A DNA stretch of 64,000 bases from Odontesthes bonariensis (taxonomy: Eukaryota > Chordata > Actinopteri > Atheriniformes > Atherinopsidae): NCBI RefSeq assembly GCF_027942865.1, contig NC_134529.1, forward strand, positions 19,148,467 through 19,212,466, in the 5' to 3' direction. Numbering within the stretch: the first letter of the stretch is position 1; every line of letters begins with the position of its first letter. Shown here piece by piece: positions 47,773 to 61,126 of this stretch. The notes below the pieces were generated by a model. That model did not search any database and had not been told where the DNA came from. It was given only the letters and a program-made list of their open reading frames with translations. The position numbers and the translations under genes are program-made.

Positions 47773-50610
47773 AATGCCTTCTGTACTTTTTTTGCTATAA
47801 AGTGTAAATAATACAGTTCTACACTGAAAAGGGTTATTTCAAATGAGGAGGAAGGAAAGAAACTTACTGAACCCTTATCAGTAAGATGATCACAACTTAA
47901 TGCTGGAAAATTGTGGCACTATTTCAGTATGGTTTTGCTCTTTCCAATTGCTTTCAGTATAAAGTAGTTTTCAGTCCTTACATCACTATATTTATATCTT
48001 AAAACAGCCTGATACGAAAATGCCATTTAAAAATAAAAATAAACTGTAATTGTTTGGTCTGAAAAACCAAATGCCTTGCTCCTGTGGATCCTTTTTGAAC
48101 AGCCGAGCGAGTGGATCTCATTACTTTGAACAAACGATGGATAAAAGATGCTAACTAGCACAGTTGTTTCATTGCAATTCCATATATGGAAGCTTTTAGT
48201 CGTTCGCCCAGAACAGCAGGGCTTGTATTTGTGAAACAAGGTGAGTAAAGAACCATTTCTCTCCCTAAACACCAGCTCACACGAAGACCCAAAAGGAGTC
48301 ATCAAACGGTCGAAGTTGACCAAAGTGTTAGAGCATGTTTATGAAATTACAATACACTGCATTGATAATGATCTCAAACAAAGGTTAACGAGCTTCACTG
48401 AGAAAAACCAGTGAAAAGACTCGCCGACTCCTGCGTAATAGTCACAGCAGCCCAATTAATCTTTTTGTGCCTCGCTTAGGTTTATTTGAATCCAGGCGAT
48501 AGCGCATTGATTGTCTACTTTCTGATATGGAAGTGTGATTTTAAATGATCGGTAATGACACGTGTGTTAATGTATAAAAATTGATATCAGATGTGTCACA
48601 TTTCCTCATCGACTATTCATACTTTGCAGTAAACTATACGGTGGTTAACTCAGAGTCTGACTGCATCGTGAAGTCTTGGTGTGTCTGTTTTTCTGACTTG
48701 AAATTTTCCCTTTGTACCTTGAATATCACCCAATATCAATAAAGCTTTTAAATTGGTGATAACAGACTAAATATTGTACCTGTTTATGGTCATTTTAAAC
48801 AAGATGTGACACTTGCAACAGAACTGACAAAGACTGGATTAAGTCATGTTCATGTCATTAGTTCATGTCTGAGCTGCCAATGCCCCTGTGTAATTAAAAT
48901 AAAATATCATACTTCTTTAGGCAAACCACGTCTTAATTCAGTGTGTTATGGGATTAGAGGACAGCTTTAACAGTGGGGAGAAAAGTGAAAAAAAACAAGT
49001 CTTGTATTTCTATCATACTTAATGTGAAACCAGGGGCAATGAAGGGATTTTTCAACTCAAACGAAAGGAAGGACATTGCCTGTTAGTCACTGTATCCGCA
49101 TGTTGGCACTTTTATATTTTTTTTTCTTGCTGAATCCAACGGATTTTGCATTTGCACAGAAAGCGCTCTTTAATATGCAATCAATCGGCTGTTCTGAGTG
49201 GATTCGCGGAAACTGTGGAAAACTGAAGAGGTAGCACGTTTAAGTGGTTTCGTGGGAGATCTTACACTCCAGCGTTGCCTCGCGCTGACTGATTATGCAC
49301 CGTCTCAATATGAAGTGTGCAGTTGAAACGCGTTTCAACGCCCATCCTCGCCTCTATCTTCGCATGCACTCCGTGAGTAATCTGTCAAATCCGAGGAACT
49401 GCACGTGTCTTGGAGCAACTGAACGTGGGAGGCTCTTAGGCAGTTACAGGCAGCAACATCACCACGAGATTTCCACGTGGGACACAGAAACTGGGTGAGT
49501 TTATGAGGACTGTTTTCCCACTTCCTAGTCCTGGTTAGACCCCGCCCTGCCCGTCCCGCAGCGTATTATTTCTCATGATAATTTAATGAATGCTTATATA
49601 AATGTCCATATGTATGTTTTGACCTGCGTAGGTTTATGTTATAGCTAATATTTAGAGGAAAAGTCGAGCTTTTTCATGTTCTGAAAGCCACAAGCAACAA
49701 ACAGAAGTCACATTCACAACTGTGAATGTCATCCTTGCACTGTTTTTTTCCCCATCACCATTTGCAACTGAATTCACCTGTCACATTTAGACACGGTAGC
49801 CTAGTACAATCACATTAAGCGAAGTGAACCGTAAATTTGCACGTTTAGACTATTGTTTTAGTTGCGTCGGGGTTTTCTTTGCCACAGGCTGTGTGCAATA
49901 TTTTCTAAGGGCACATGTAGTTTTGAAAGGGCACAAAAAAATGCATTGGTGACCACAATGTACTACTGACTACTGAGCATGAATGTAAACCCCTTAAGTC
50001 CAGCATGCCTAAAGCAAAGACACCCCCCCCCCAATATATATTAAAGGTTGTAAGTTGGCTTGTTTTGTCGTTATTAGCTCAGGGCAGGCTTTCTACCTTC
50101 ATTCCTCTACGGGATTATATTCAATGTCACTCAAATCCATGCATGTCTGAGCTACAGTTAGGCTAAACGGGACAGTGCGTGTTGTCTTTGTCTGGTAAAT
50201 CGTTTTCGCTTCGACGAAACAACTATTTATAATCTGATACTGTCCAAAAAAAATTGTCCTCCGATTCCCACTACAAAGAAAAAAATTAAAAAACTGTTTT
50301 ATAGGCCTATATGAGTTCCAACACTACACCGCCATTTTATCCAAGAAACGCAGCCAATCGGCTTTTGCGGTGTCGCATGTGGATAAATAACAAGATGAAT
50401 ACATTTCGAGTGCCAATTGATACATTGAAGCGGTGTGTCATTACAAGAGATGAGCACTGTTTCACCCTTCTCAAAAATAACTATGTATTTGATGTTCTTA
50501 TCTTACAACCCAATATGAAACAACTGGCCCGTTGAGTTGTCGAAGAGGAGCTCGCGCATTGGCTATTGAAGCTCTCGCCTTGGCGAACGTCCTACGTCAC
50601 AACCCGAAAG
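47773..50610. other. Intergenic region between the receptor and MGA
   Basis: AT-rich with no exon or RNA recognised. A second AATAAA occurs near 48737. Confidence 0.5.
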
Positions 50611-50615
50611 CACGG

Positions 50616-50693
<78 letters not shown>
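50616..50693. repeat. (TG)n microsatellite upstream of MGA
   Basis: About 38 TG units, followed by GAGAG/TGTG interruptions to 50755. It lies a few hundred bases before the CpG-rich MGA 5' region. Confidence 0.97.
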
Positions 50694-50694
<1 letters not shown>

Positions 50695-50779
50695 AGTGTG
50701 TGAGAGAGAGTGTATATGTGAGTGTTCGTCGGGTCAGTGAGAAGTGTGTGTGTGGTTCACAGAGCGTGAGACTGGAGAT

Positions 50780-51265
50780 GAGATCGCAAAGGTTGAAGAA
50801 GTAAAGGAAGCACACGGGAACAAAGGCGAAGTCTCGCGCCTTTACTCTCAGCCCGGCAATTTTGCGAAACATTTCGCGCAACTTGCAGAGAGTTGTCCTC
50901 ACCGGCGCGCGGACAGGGCTCGAGGTGGGAACAAGCGAAGAAAAAAAAAATTAAATAAATAAATGTCGATGGTGGTGGTGGACTCCCGCTTTTCTCGCGC
51001 TGGCGGGTCTGGAATCACGCGCCATTGAAGGGGGGTGGGGGTGATACCGTGCATGCGCTTTTGGCTCAGCTGCGTGCACACACAGGTCGGTCGATGCGAG
51101 CACAGTGGCGTGGCTCTCGGCCTCCATTTGCCAGTTTGTGTTTATGCTCGAGGGATTCACCGAAGTGCTTTTAGCGACGGCGACGTGCAACAGTCGGAGT
51201 TTTACCCTGAACGCTGTCGTTACATCGCGGCCGTTGGCCACGAGGCGTTCAACCGACGTTGAGAG
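50780..51265 (+). promoter_or_regulatory. mga: MGA CpG-rich promoter and non-coding first exon
   Basis: A CpG-rich block ends in a splice donor (TTGAGAG then GTGAGGC) after 51265. The next acceptor, at 52538-52539, starts the exon with the MGA ATG, so this is the likely 5' UTR exon. There is no TATA box. The exact start site cannot be set from sequence. Confidence 0.6.
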
Positions 51266-52539
51266 GTGAGGCTTCAAGTGAAACGTGCAACTTTTCCAAC
51301 TTGGTGAGCGGTGGAGCGGGCGGCCTTCCTCCCTGCAGTGTGTGAGGAAGAAAAGAGCTGTTGTTTAACAACTGATGTTCATAATGTGACTTGTCGTTTC
51401 CGAGGGGAAATAGTAACGCAGATAAAGGTTGGGAGCAAATGTTGTAAACCTGCCGGTGGTGACTCATTCGATGGTCTCGTCGGGGTTTTCAACACCTTTA
51501 GACCGCAGCATCTGTGTGCTGGTGTGATTACACCAGAGAGAGAGGCGGGGGGGCAGGAGATCAACAAAACAGGTTACCTCTGGGGTTTACCTTGCCGTTT
51601 GTCACCGATGCGATCTTGTGTTTTTGTCAGTTTTTATTTCGAACTTATTCCTAATGACGAGAAAAGACCTGCGTTTGAGCCTCAGCAGCGTGGCATCAGG
51701 CAGTCTTATTGGTTGGTTAAAGAAAAAAAGAAGTGGTCTCATCGTCCACTATTCTGAGAGTGCGAAGAGAAAGAAGAGCTCAGTTTAAGAATACTCAACC
51801 GACAGAGCTTATTTGGAAGCTATTTACGTGTGTAGTATTGATCTCGCATCTCAAAATGGCTAAAGGGCGTTTGTCTCGCACAGTGTTGTACATTTAACAT
51901 TATTTAGTTCAAAGAAAGCCTGATAAAAGTGGTTATGACTAATGAACTCATCCCTGATGTATCGTCACATTTAAGGTCAAATTTGAGAAATGTCTCCCGG
52001 AAGCTTGGATTGAAAAGCCAAGTGATGTGTTTTTATTTCCCACGCTTAACATCCACAAGATGGTAGAAGTGGTCACCAACAGCAGACAACACATGGCCTG
52101 TTATAAGAGTCCTACACAGACAGGAGTTTGGAAAGCAGAATTATGAGTTGTTCATATTACACAAGTAGCAGTGCAGGAAACGGATAGTTCAGTTTGTATG
52201 ATATCACATCGAGGCCCGATGCAGCGACTTGCTGGGAAATCGCTTCATGGTTGGGGAATGGAGCCGCTGCTGTAATGACTGCAGAGTGTGGCGTGTTTAC
52301 AATTCTTGGTGCATCTTCCTGACTCCTGTTTCCTTTCAAAAGCCGGTGTTTGTTCTGCTTGGATGGCTTCTGATAGTTATCCTTTCTCAGAACGCTTTGT
52401 TTATGTCTATGTTGTCCGTTTAATTTTTTTCTATCTCGTGATTTAGTCCAATTTTAGGCTTTTTTTTCAGATTGTATCTGTATATTGCACGTGGAAATCT
52501 CTAAAGGGGTGGCTTATTTTTTAAATTTTTTTTCCTTAG
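51266..52539 (+). other. MGA intron 1
   Basis: No internal exon recognised. It ends in a strong T-rich tract and TTCCTTAG acceptor. Confidence 0.55.
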
Positions 52540-53772
52540 GGAACCAAATGCAGTGTGATTATCAAAGCCATTGGTGATGTCTGCCTCAGACCCTGAGCTC
52601 ACAGCCATGGAGGACAACCATGCGGTGGAGGATGAGAAGAGGTGCCCGCTTAATGTTCCCTCATCACTTCCTCCTGCTTCCGTCCGTTCTCCATCTTCTC
52701 CATTTCCTAACATTGCAGGAGCTACCATCTCCAACAAGACCGTAATTGAGAGTCAAGCCGTCTCCATGGCGAGTAATGACTGCAGCTCTGCTCTCTCTTC
52801 ACCTGCCAAAGCAAGCCCAACAAAACCTGCTGAAACCTCTACTTCTGCCTTCGAAGGGATGTTTGAAAGGAGCCCAACTACCTCACCTATAGTGTCTGCA
52901 TCAGACCACCTAAAATGCACAGAGACAAGTCTCATCAACATCTCAGGATCCCCACCGTGGTTGTCTGCGTTGCCTTCTACTATGTTTGGCAGCCCAGACG
53001 TGAAAAGGGACTTTCCTTCTGTGCTGACCTTCAAAGGCGTCAGCGTAACTTTGGAGAATAACAGCGTGTGGAGGCAGTTCTACAGCTGTGGAACTGAGAT
53101 GATTCTCACCAAGCAGGGGCGCCGTATGTTCCCCTACTGCCGATTTCGCCTCTCTGGTCTCAACCCTGAGCAGAAGTACAGTCTTGTTTTGTCCATCGTT
53201 CCATCGGGTCAGTACAGGTACCGCTGGAACATATCCAAATGGGAGGTCATGGGGCCAGCGGAGCACCAGGCTCAGAGTCTGATCCGAGCCTTTCCCCACC
53301 ATAACTCCCCCTGTCAAGGCTCAGAGTGGATGAATTGCTTGGTGTCTTTCTACAAACTCAAGCTGACCAATAACCCCCAAGATTCGCAGGGTCACATGAT
53401 CCTCCACTCCATGCATCGCTACATTCCAAGGCTACATATTATTCCCGTTCCAGATGGAGACGTGTCCATGCTTGACCAGCCTGTGGTCATGGGACCCGAA
53501 AGCATGACCTTTACTTTCCCGCAATCCGAGTTCATGGCTGTGACGACCTATCAGAACTTCCGTATCACTCAGCTGAAAATTAATCATAACCCGTTCGCAA
53601 AGGGCTTCAGGGAGGATGGGAACAACCCCCGTCTGAACAGAATCCCTACAGAGGCGCGAGCCGCGGTGGAGACGCAGGCCCCGCCCACAGCTGAGAAACC
53701 TGCTGAGCCCAGTGGACACGAGGAGGAGGAGGAGGTGGTGGTGGAGGAGGAGAAGGTGGTGGTGGATCTGAG
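52540..53772 (+). CDS. mga: MGA exon 2 (start codon and T-box DNA-binding domain)
   Basis: The whole T-box lies in one exon, including MILTKQGRRMFPYCR, SFYKLKLTNN, HSMHRYIPRLH, FPQSEFMAVTTYQN and NPFAKGFRED, all canonical T-box signatures for DNA contact and fold. A Ser/Pro/Thr-rich 150-residue N-terminus precedes it. The exon ends in a GAGGAG/GTGGTG trinucleotide repeat encoding Glu and Val runs. Donor GTAAGC, phase 2. Confidence 0.96.
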
Positions 53773-56700
53773 GTAAGCGGATGTGGTTTAATTTTTGATC
53801 GGCTCGCTCTGCGACGCACTGATTTGTCAAACTCTGGACACCATCCAGACCTTTCTGTCATGGCGTGTCATTATGTTGATAATGATGGTTTTTGTAATGT
53901 GTTGTGGTGTCGACGCTGAAAGCAAAACAAGGACTACAAAAAGTGACTTATTAGATGGGTGTGAAAAAAAAAAAAGGTGTGCATTTAACCAAATTTAAAG
54001 ATATGTAATTAGAAATTCCATCAAATTGAAGGGATAAGAATGCACTCTTGGTATGGACAATATAACTGCATGTTGTGATGACGTAGACCGTAGCGGCTAT
54101 AATCATTTTTGCTTGGTGCTCGGCGTCCACGAAGCTGCTGTTTCTCTTCATACACTGATGAAACCGCGTTGGTGTTCGCCGCAAAACACAGACTGCTCAG
54201 CGAGCTTAAACGTGAGAAGAAGGGAGATTCCGGGCTGCTTACGTTCACCTCCGCTGCACGCTCAGCTCTCTGGCGTGAACTAATCAGGCCGCGTGACATG
54301 TCAGGAAAAACGTGACTGTGAGGAGTGTCGTCTTTTTTTAAAACACTTGGCGCACTGTCCAGCCTCACGTGAATCAACTGAGAATTGAAAAGGACCCAAT
54401 CGTGTCGATAAAATCCCAAAGTATTAAAAGACAGCGTGTGAGTGGTCCTACGCGGTAATTAACTCGTAGTGTTATGCAGTGTTTTCTCCCAGTCTCTTCA
54501 CGTCACTCTTGTCAGCCACAGTCATGCCTGATCTCCATGATGGATTGACTTGTTCACGGTAGTTGCCGTCAGTCCTGCTGCTGGAAACAGCTGTTCAGCT
54601 GGAGCTGACGTCCACAGATACTGTCGCGACATTTTTTAACAGCCCAGGAGATCTCTCGGTGTTTACTGCCACTGCCGAAGCGGCCCTGGTACAGTTCATC
54701 ACCTTAGTTTTAATGTGGTTGGAAGCATGTAACGGCTACAGCTGCTCTCTGCTGTCAAACACTCAGCTCCTGGCCTGTGTTTCCATTTGAAAATTTGTCA
54801 CCGTCGAGGGATATTTCCCATCTTTCTGCTGTGGGGTTTATCAGCCAGACTGACAGTTGTTCAGACCCCTTCTTTCCTGCTTGGATGGCAGGGAATTGCA
54901 CTTGCTTTCCAACATATGTGGCATTTGGGGGCAAACATACCAGCAACTACAGCTTTGACCCTTATAGGACAAGAGATGTGTAATATTAATGCCTTTACCT
55001 TTCCTTTAAACACCAGCAAGGCTGCTCAATTTCTCCATTGATAAAATAAATTCACAACTCTACAACATAAAAATTCATAAAAAAATCATGTAGAATATAG
55101 CATATACTTTGTTGTCTACAGTAGTAGATCAACCCTCAGCTTACATTGAAGCTCCCAGATCAAGGAAGTGACGTCGACGCAGCTTTAGCAGCAGAGAAGC
55201 TATTAGGCTTGTGTTGATAATAATAAACTCCTGGACTATGTACAAACTTCAAAATGCATCGTTTTGTGAGTACAGACCATATTTGTACTACTGTAGAAGT
55301 TTAGTGTCATGGCATGTGATTTTAGTGTGGTAATTTTGGAGATACTGCCAGGGTCCATTAGCGCTTGTACTAAGCTATTCGGGATAACTCAGTAACTCAG
55401 CTGATGTTCAGCCAAGATCGAAAAAACTTCGGGTGGGCTACTTGGCTGGATGTCACGGTTCAAATGACCCTAGGGTGAATCTACTCCGAACTATCACTTT
55501 AACGTGCAAAATATTTCACATTTGACACCATATCTGGTGAGGTTTAACTAGTAAAGTCACGACAGCGAGTCATGTCGTCATAACCGTTACTGTTGGTGTC
55601 CAAAAGTGTCACTTTTCCACACGTTAAAGTTTGTCAAAGTTAGTGTGCCCCACTAAAAAAAAAACGTAAAAGTTGACGTCAGCCTCACAAAATGAAACTC
55701 CGCTGTACTACACCAAACAAAGTGGAAATCAATGTTGGCAGCTAGAGATTACGCAGTTTAGGAAGACCGAGAGCAGAAGCTGCAGATTGGCTCAGATGCT
55801 GTGAAAGCAGAAAAATTAGATTTAATACATAAAGGCATGTGCGTGTAAAAGGAAAATGGCCGGCATTTTGCCCATTAAACTCCACCACCTGCAGCACCGT
55901 CTCTGTTGATAAACTTATTTTTTTGTGTTTCACAGCGCAAAGAGTCAGAGTGATGAGGCTTCTTTGTCAAGCGCGCAAGAGACCAGACCGGTGTTGAAGC
56001 CTATAATGTCCAACCCTGCGAGTACAGGTGAGCAGTATGTGCCCTGTATAAGGGGCAAACATGCACTGGGTGAGCTCGTGCTGGTCCAAAAACGCCCACG
56101 TGTCGAATCCAAGGAGACAAACGCCACCTGCGTAACCCCGGAGGAGCAGCCAGACTTGGAGGTGTGGAAGTTGCCCAGAGCAAGGTCCAGGACCCCCTCT
56201 TCCTCAGCATCGACCCCGAGATCATCGCCCGCATACCGCAGGAAGAAGAGGAAGATCAACAAGCGTTGGGGTAATTCCCGGGGAAGACTGTGGAAAGCTG
56301 TGGCCGCCTCCCCCACAGTAGTGCACAGCCCATCATTGACTGTCGCTATGCAACCGGAGCTGGATGAAGTAGAAGGCCTGCTGTTTGTGTCGTTCACCTC
56401 AAAGGTAAGAATACTGCAAATAAATCTGAGCACACACCAGTGCGTCTCCAAAGAGAGTGTTCTCATTTTTCTTAAGGGTGCAGCTATCCCCACAGCCATC
56501 TGTCCACAGTTGTATCACATTAAAAAATAAATAAATAAATAAAAGGTGAGTTTTTGTCTTTAAGCTTTACTGTTCTTTTATGCGGACAGGAGGCTCTTGA
56601 TGTTCACGTCGGGGACAAGGCAGGCACAAATCCATCGCCTGTTTCCGTAACAACACCGATGCAGACGGAACAAATAAGTAAGCGGTGCAATGGATTCGTG

Positions 56701-59700
56701 TCCCCCCTTCTTTTCATTCGGTTTTATTATGTGACTTGTGGGTTTATTTTCTGCGCATCTGTGTCTCAGTTGAGGTGAATCCGGAGACGGGGGAGGAGAA
56801 GGTGGCACGCTTGGAGTCGGTGCTGCTGAACGACCTCGGAGCTCTCAAACACAGACAGGTCATCCATCCCGTGCTGCGGGAGGGTGAGTTCACACAAGCC
56901 GCGCAAACATCACGGTTGTAAAGCCAGTGGCGCAAAGTAAGATACTGAGAATGTGTTCTTCCTTTTGGCTCTTTTTCTTCCTTTTCTTCATGTTTAGTGG
57001 GCTTGAAGCTGAGCTCCTTGGACCCCGCCATGCCCATTGACCTGCAGTATCTGGGGGTGTGTCTGCCTCTACCTCCTCCGAACCTACCGGAGCAGAGCCA
57101 CACTGCAGCTCTGGCTCATGCTGGTAAGTCGAACTGTTTGGGAGGGCTGAAGTTTCTTTTCTTTTCTTTATTGGGTGTTTTTGAACACAGATATGTGATG
57201 TTTTTCAGCTCCGCTTTGCACAATATCTGTTGCCTGTGAAGCTTTAAGTTACCCCAACCCCTCTCATACGGTGCTTTTTTTTTTTTTTACCAAAACCATC
57301 GTCAAAAGTAGGCTATTTTTTTTTTTAACTTATTGTTTCCATACGTGGTGCTTTACTTTGTAATAACAATTATAAAGTCCCGACTTCTCAGTTTAAGGAT
57401 CATTTAGTTAGAAGAAGTTGCATTCCTCAGAATGTAAACACGTTTGAATGTGCCTCACTGGTGAGAGGTGCCATTTCTGCTCGCCGGGCATCAGTTTTCA
57501 GGCCGTCAAGCATGCAGCCCTCAGGTTGGACGCACCGACCTGTCCGTATTTGCATTTTCCTCTGCAGATACTCCAGCTAGTATAGCCTTTTTCAGGTTTT
57601 GAAAAAGGTACCCATATTGGCAGTCATTGTCCAACCCTGTTGTTGTACACGGTGGGGCCAGAGTTGACCTGTTGGATAAACTGTGAAGACTCCCTTTCTG
57701 AATTATGATAAACTCTTTCTGTATCGTGTTCTGATGTCTGTCTCCAAAGTAAGAAGGTACAAGGTGACATGCTGTAGTTAGTAGTATGAAATGAAGAAGT
57801 CAATACTTACTTGCTAAAAACTAAGTATTGAAACTCCTTCATAACCTTTTATGCCAAGATGGAGGAAAAAAAGGGTAATGCTTCAGAGGGATTCTTGTAT
57901 AAGAAAATTTAGAAATAAGAATAGGTTTGAAATGGTCAATGTAGTGTTCAAAATGGATTTTCCAGGCATAGTTAACAGGCGAAAGGTGTTTGGTACACTT
58001 GGGTTTACAGAAAATGTCTGTTATTTATATAGGATGGAACAGTCAAAGTTCTTAAGGTGCCCCCACCCCGAAATAACTAGTGTATAAATTGCATTGGGTC
58101 GTAGATGTGTGATTAAATACACTTGAGATTGGTGCAGTTTTATTTCCAACCAAGGGCATCGCAGAGCGCTGTGTGATTCAGTTAAAGGCTAACGCAGTAC
58201 GTGTCCTTTACAGATGAGGGTATGCCCTTTATTTCCCGAACAGGAAAGACGAGCGACATGACGAAAATTAAGGGATGGAAGAACAAGTTCATAAAAAGCA
58301 AAGAAAGCTCTTCAAACTGCGAAGGTAATGTTTGTTCATCTTGTTGTAGCTTCAGGGGCCCAGCAGTACAGTTAGTACAGTCATTCCAATTACCCGAAGA
58401 TTAACTGAATGGAAACCGGCCCAATGTGCTTGTGTCTGATGCATTATTCTTCCTCGGTGGATTAAAGGCTTTTTTATGATTTCTATCCCAAAGGATTACA
58501 AAAGAACCTGTCTGCCTTCTGCAGCAACATGTTGGATGAGTATTTGGAGAGTGAAGCCCAGCAAATCAGTGAGCGTGCTGCCGCCTTCTCCGCAAACCCA
58601 GAGGGCTCTGTGGCCTATCAGCTGCCTGCTAAAAGCTCCAGCTACGTAAAGACCCTGGACAGCGTCCTCAAGCATCAAAACACTGCTTCGAAATTCCCAG
58701 TGGGGACCAACAGGCCTTGCCCGCTTTCCCACAAACCCCCCCTCCAGTCATCTCTAAAGTCACCTGCTTCCCTTCCTACTGGCCCCGCAACCCCCAATCA
58801 GGCGGAGGCTCGGTCCAGATGCCCGTCCACATCCTCACAAACACATCCAGATGCTGCTTTTGGGTCTACTGATGTTCCACAGAGGTAAGGATGTGTTTTT
58901 TGTGTTCTATCTGGATCGTGAAGTAGCATCGTGAACTCTCCTCATCTTGAATCGTCATCACAAACACGTCGGCTTGCAAAGCGTTGCGCGCAGGCTGCTG
59001 TCCTCCTGAAACGGCTTACGGCTGATTTATGGTTTATGGAGCTACGGAGAGCCCTCTCCGTCTCCGGAGACGCTCTCCGTCGCTTGCGTGCGTCGGCTAA
59101 AATTCCTATCTATCCGTCGAGGAGACCGCAAGGGTTGTGATTGGTCAGCTAACAGCATAATTTCCGGAATCACTTTTCCGGTTTAGCGCCTTCCTCTCAC
59201 AACAACAACACCGCCATTTTTGAAGGAGTTTACTGTGTGGTCGGTCAACATTTGGTCAAAATAATTTGCATTTCAATATCAATAAGCTCCAACTCCAACA
59301 ACAGTCTTTCTCTCTCGGTCGCCATCGTTCACTGTGAGGAGTGGAACGGAGCCGGAAGGTAAACAATCAATCAATGACTTTCACGATGGACGTCGCGAGA
59401 TTGGGTCGTCTAACGTAGCGACGCCGAGGTGAATTGCCTTGCGTATCCGACAGCCCGACGGAGAACTTCGAAAGGACGGACTACGGAGACGGATTGACGG
59501 ATAGCGACGGAGAAGCATACCGAGGCCTTTACCCACAACGATTAGACCTCCGTCACGTGTTAAGATGCAAGCCTTAAATAGGGGCTACAAAGAGTAGCTT
59601 TAGTAGTTCCGAATTCTAGAAATCAGCTGTGCACGTGATGGAGGAATGCACAGTGCACGTAGGAGGCATGGCCTCAACAGCCCTTCAGTTAGTAGTGTGC

Positions 59701-61066
59701 TGTGTGACTGTGATTGAGGGATAGCACAGATACTGAACTATATTTGCGTCAAAATCTTAGCCAAGATTGTGCTACAGCATATTTTTTATCGACTATACCC
59801 ACCCTTCAGTTTTTTGAAAATGTTCCAGTTTGTTCCCATGTCACACCGTATTCATTTAAATATTTTTGTCCTTATTATTCTTTTGGTGAGTTATTTTACC
59901 TGTAACCTTTATTTCTGCTTCCTTTCTGTACCTGTCCAGCACAAGCACAGTGTGTTTGCCGAGCTCTAGATTTATACGTGAGCTGTTTTCTCTATGAGAA
60001 AATCATGAGACGATATGCACCATGTAACGAACCGTACAACGAGCAGCCATAATCTGCTCTGTCTTCTCGCCGTTTCAGATTATCACCGTGCCTCCCGGAA
60101 ATCAGTCAGAGACCTGCGGTGAGCCAAGTGGCGGCGCACAAACCTTCGGGGCTCAGCAAGATCCAGCTCAAGCTGTTGCACATGGAGATGGAAGCCTTGA
60201 ACCAAGGCCTGAGCAGAACGTGGCTGACTCCAGAAAGGATAACACTGGCTCTGTCTGCAATACTGACTAAACAGGTACCCTGGTTAGAAAGATGTGCTGG
60301 AGTGTTTTTTTTTTTTAAACCTAAATCGGTAAGAGGAGAACGGAACATTCCTTTGATGGAGCACAACACGGGGTTACTACACCCTTATATATCTAATAAT
60401 ATGTGATGAATCATTGTCTGTTTTCCTTGAACCAGAGTATGCCGGGTCAGCTCTTGAAACCAGCCCCTGTTCCCGAGAGTGAAGCTGCGGGACCCGAATG
60501 CGGACAAAGGTTCTGCAGACTTGGTTGCGTGTGCTCCAGTCTGCAGCGTCTGCACAGAGGCCCCCTCCACTGCAGACGTCCCGACTGCATGCTCGGCTGC
60601 ACCTGCTTCAAACGTAGGATCTCCAAGCAGATGAATACGGAGGAGAGTGAGGACCAGAACAGCCCTGTTTACTGTAAGATCGAGTGATTATTAGTTTTTT
60701 TTTTTTTTGTTAAATCACAGCCAAATCTCAGCAGTGACGACACAATTGACCAGAACAGCACATTTTTATTATTTAGTGGGCTTTTGTTCTCAATGTTCTT
60801 ACTGTTTTTGTGCCCTTTCCAGCTATGACAAATGTGGAACATACAGTCCAGCCTCAGCCGGGCTCCCATGCCAAAAAACTGTGGAACTGCAACAGTTGCG
60901 ATGGGGATCCAGAACCACTTTTTGCTCCCAAAGCTGCTCCTCTGTCATTCATTCCATCAAAGATCCTGAAACGAGTTGCACCTTGTTCCACACAGCTGGT
61001 AACATAATGTTTCTCTTCAGTTAGATTTAATAGACTTTTCTAGCTATTTTTTAAAAATATTTTCAA

Positions 61067-61126
<60 letters not shown>

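Noticed and set aside
50597-50902. Open frame with His-Thr repeats on the minus strand
   Set aside because: A translation of the (TG)n microsatellite upstream of MGA.
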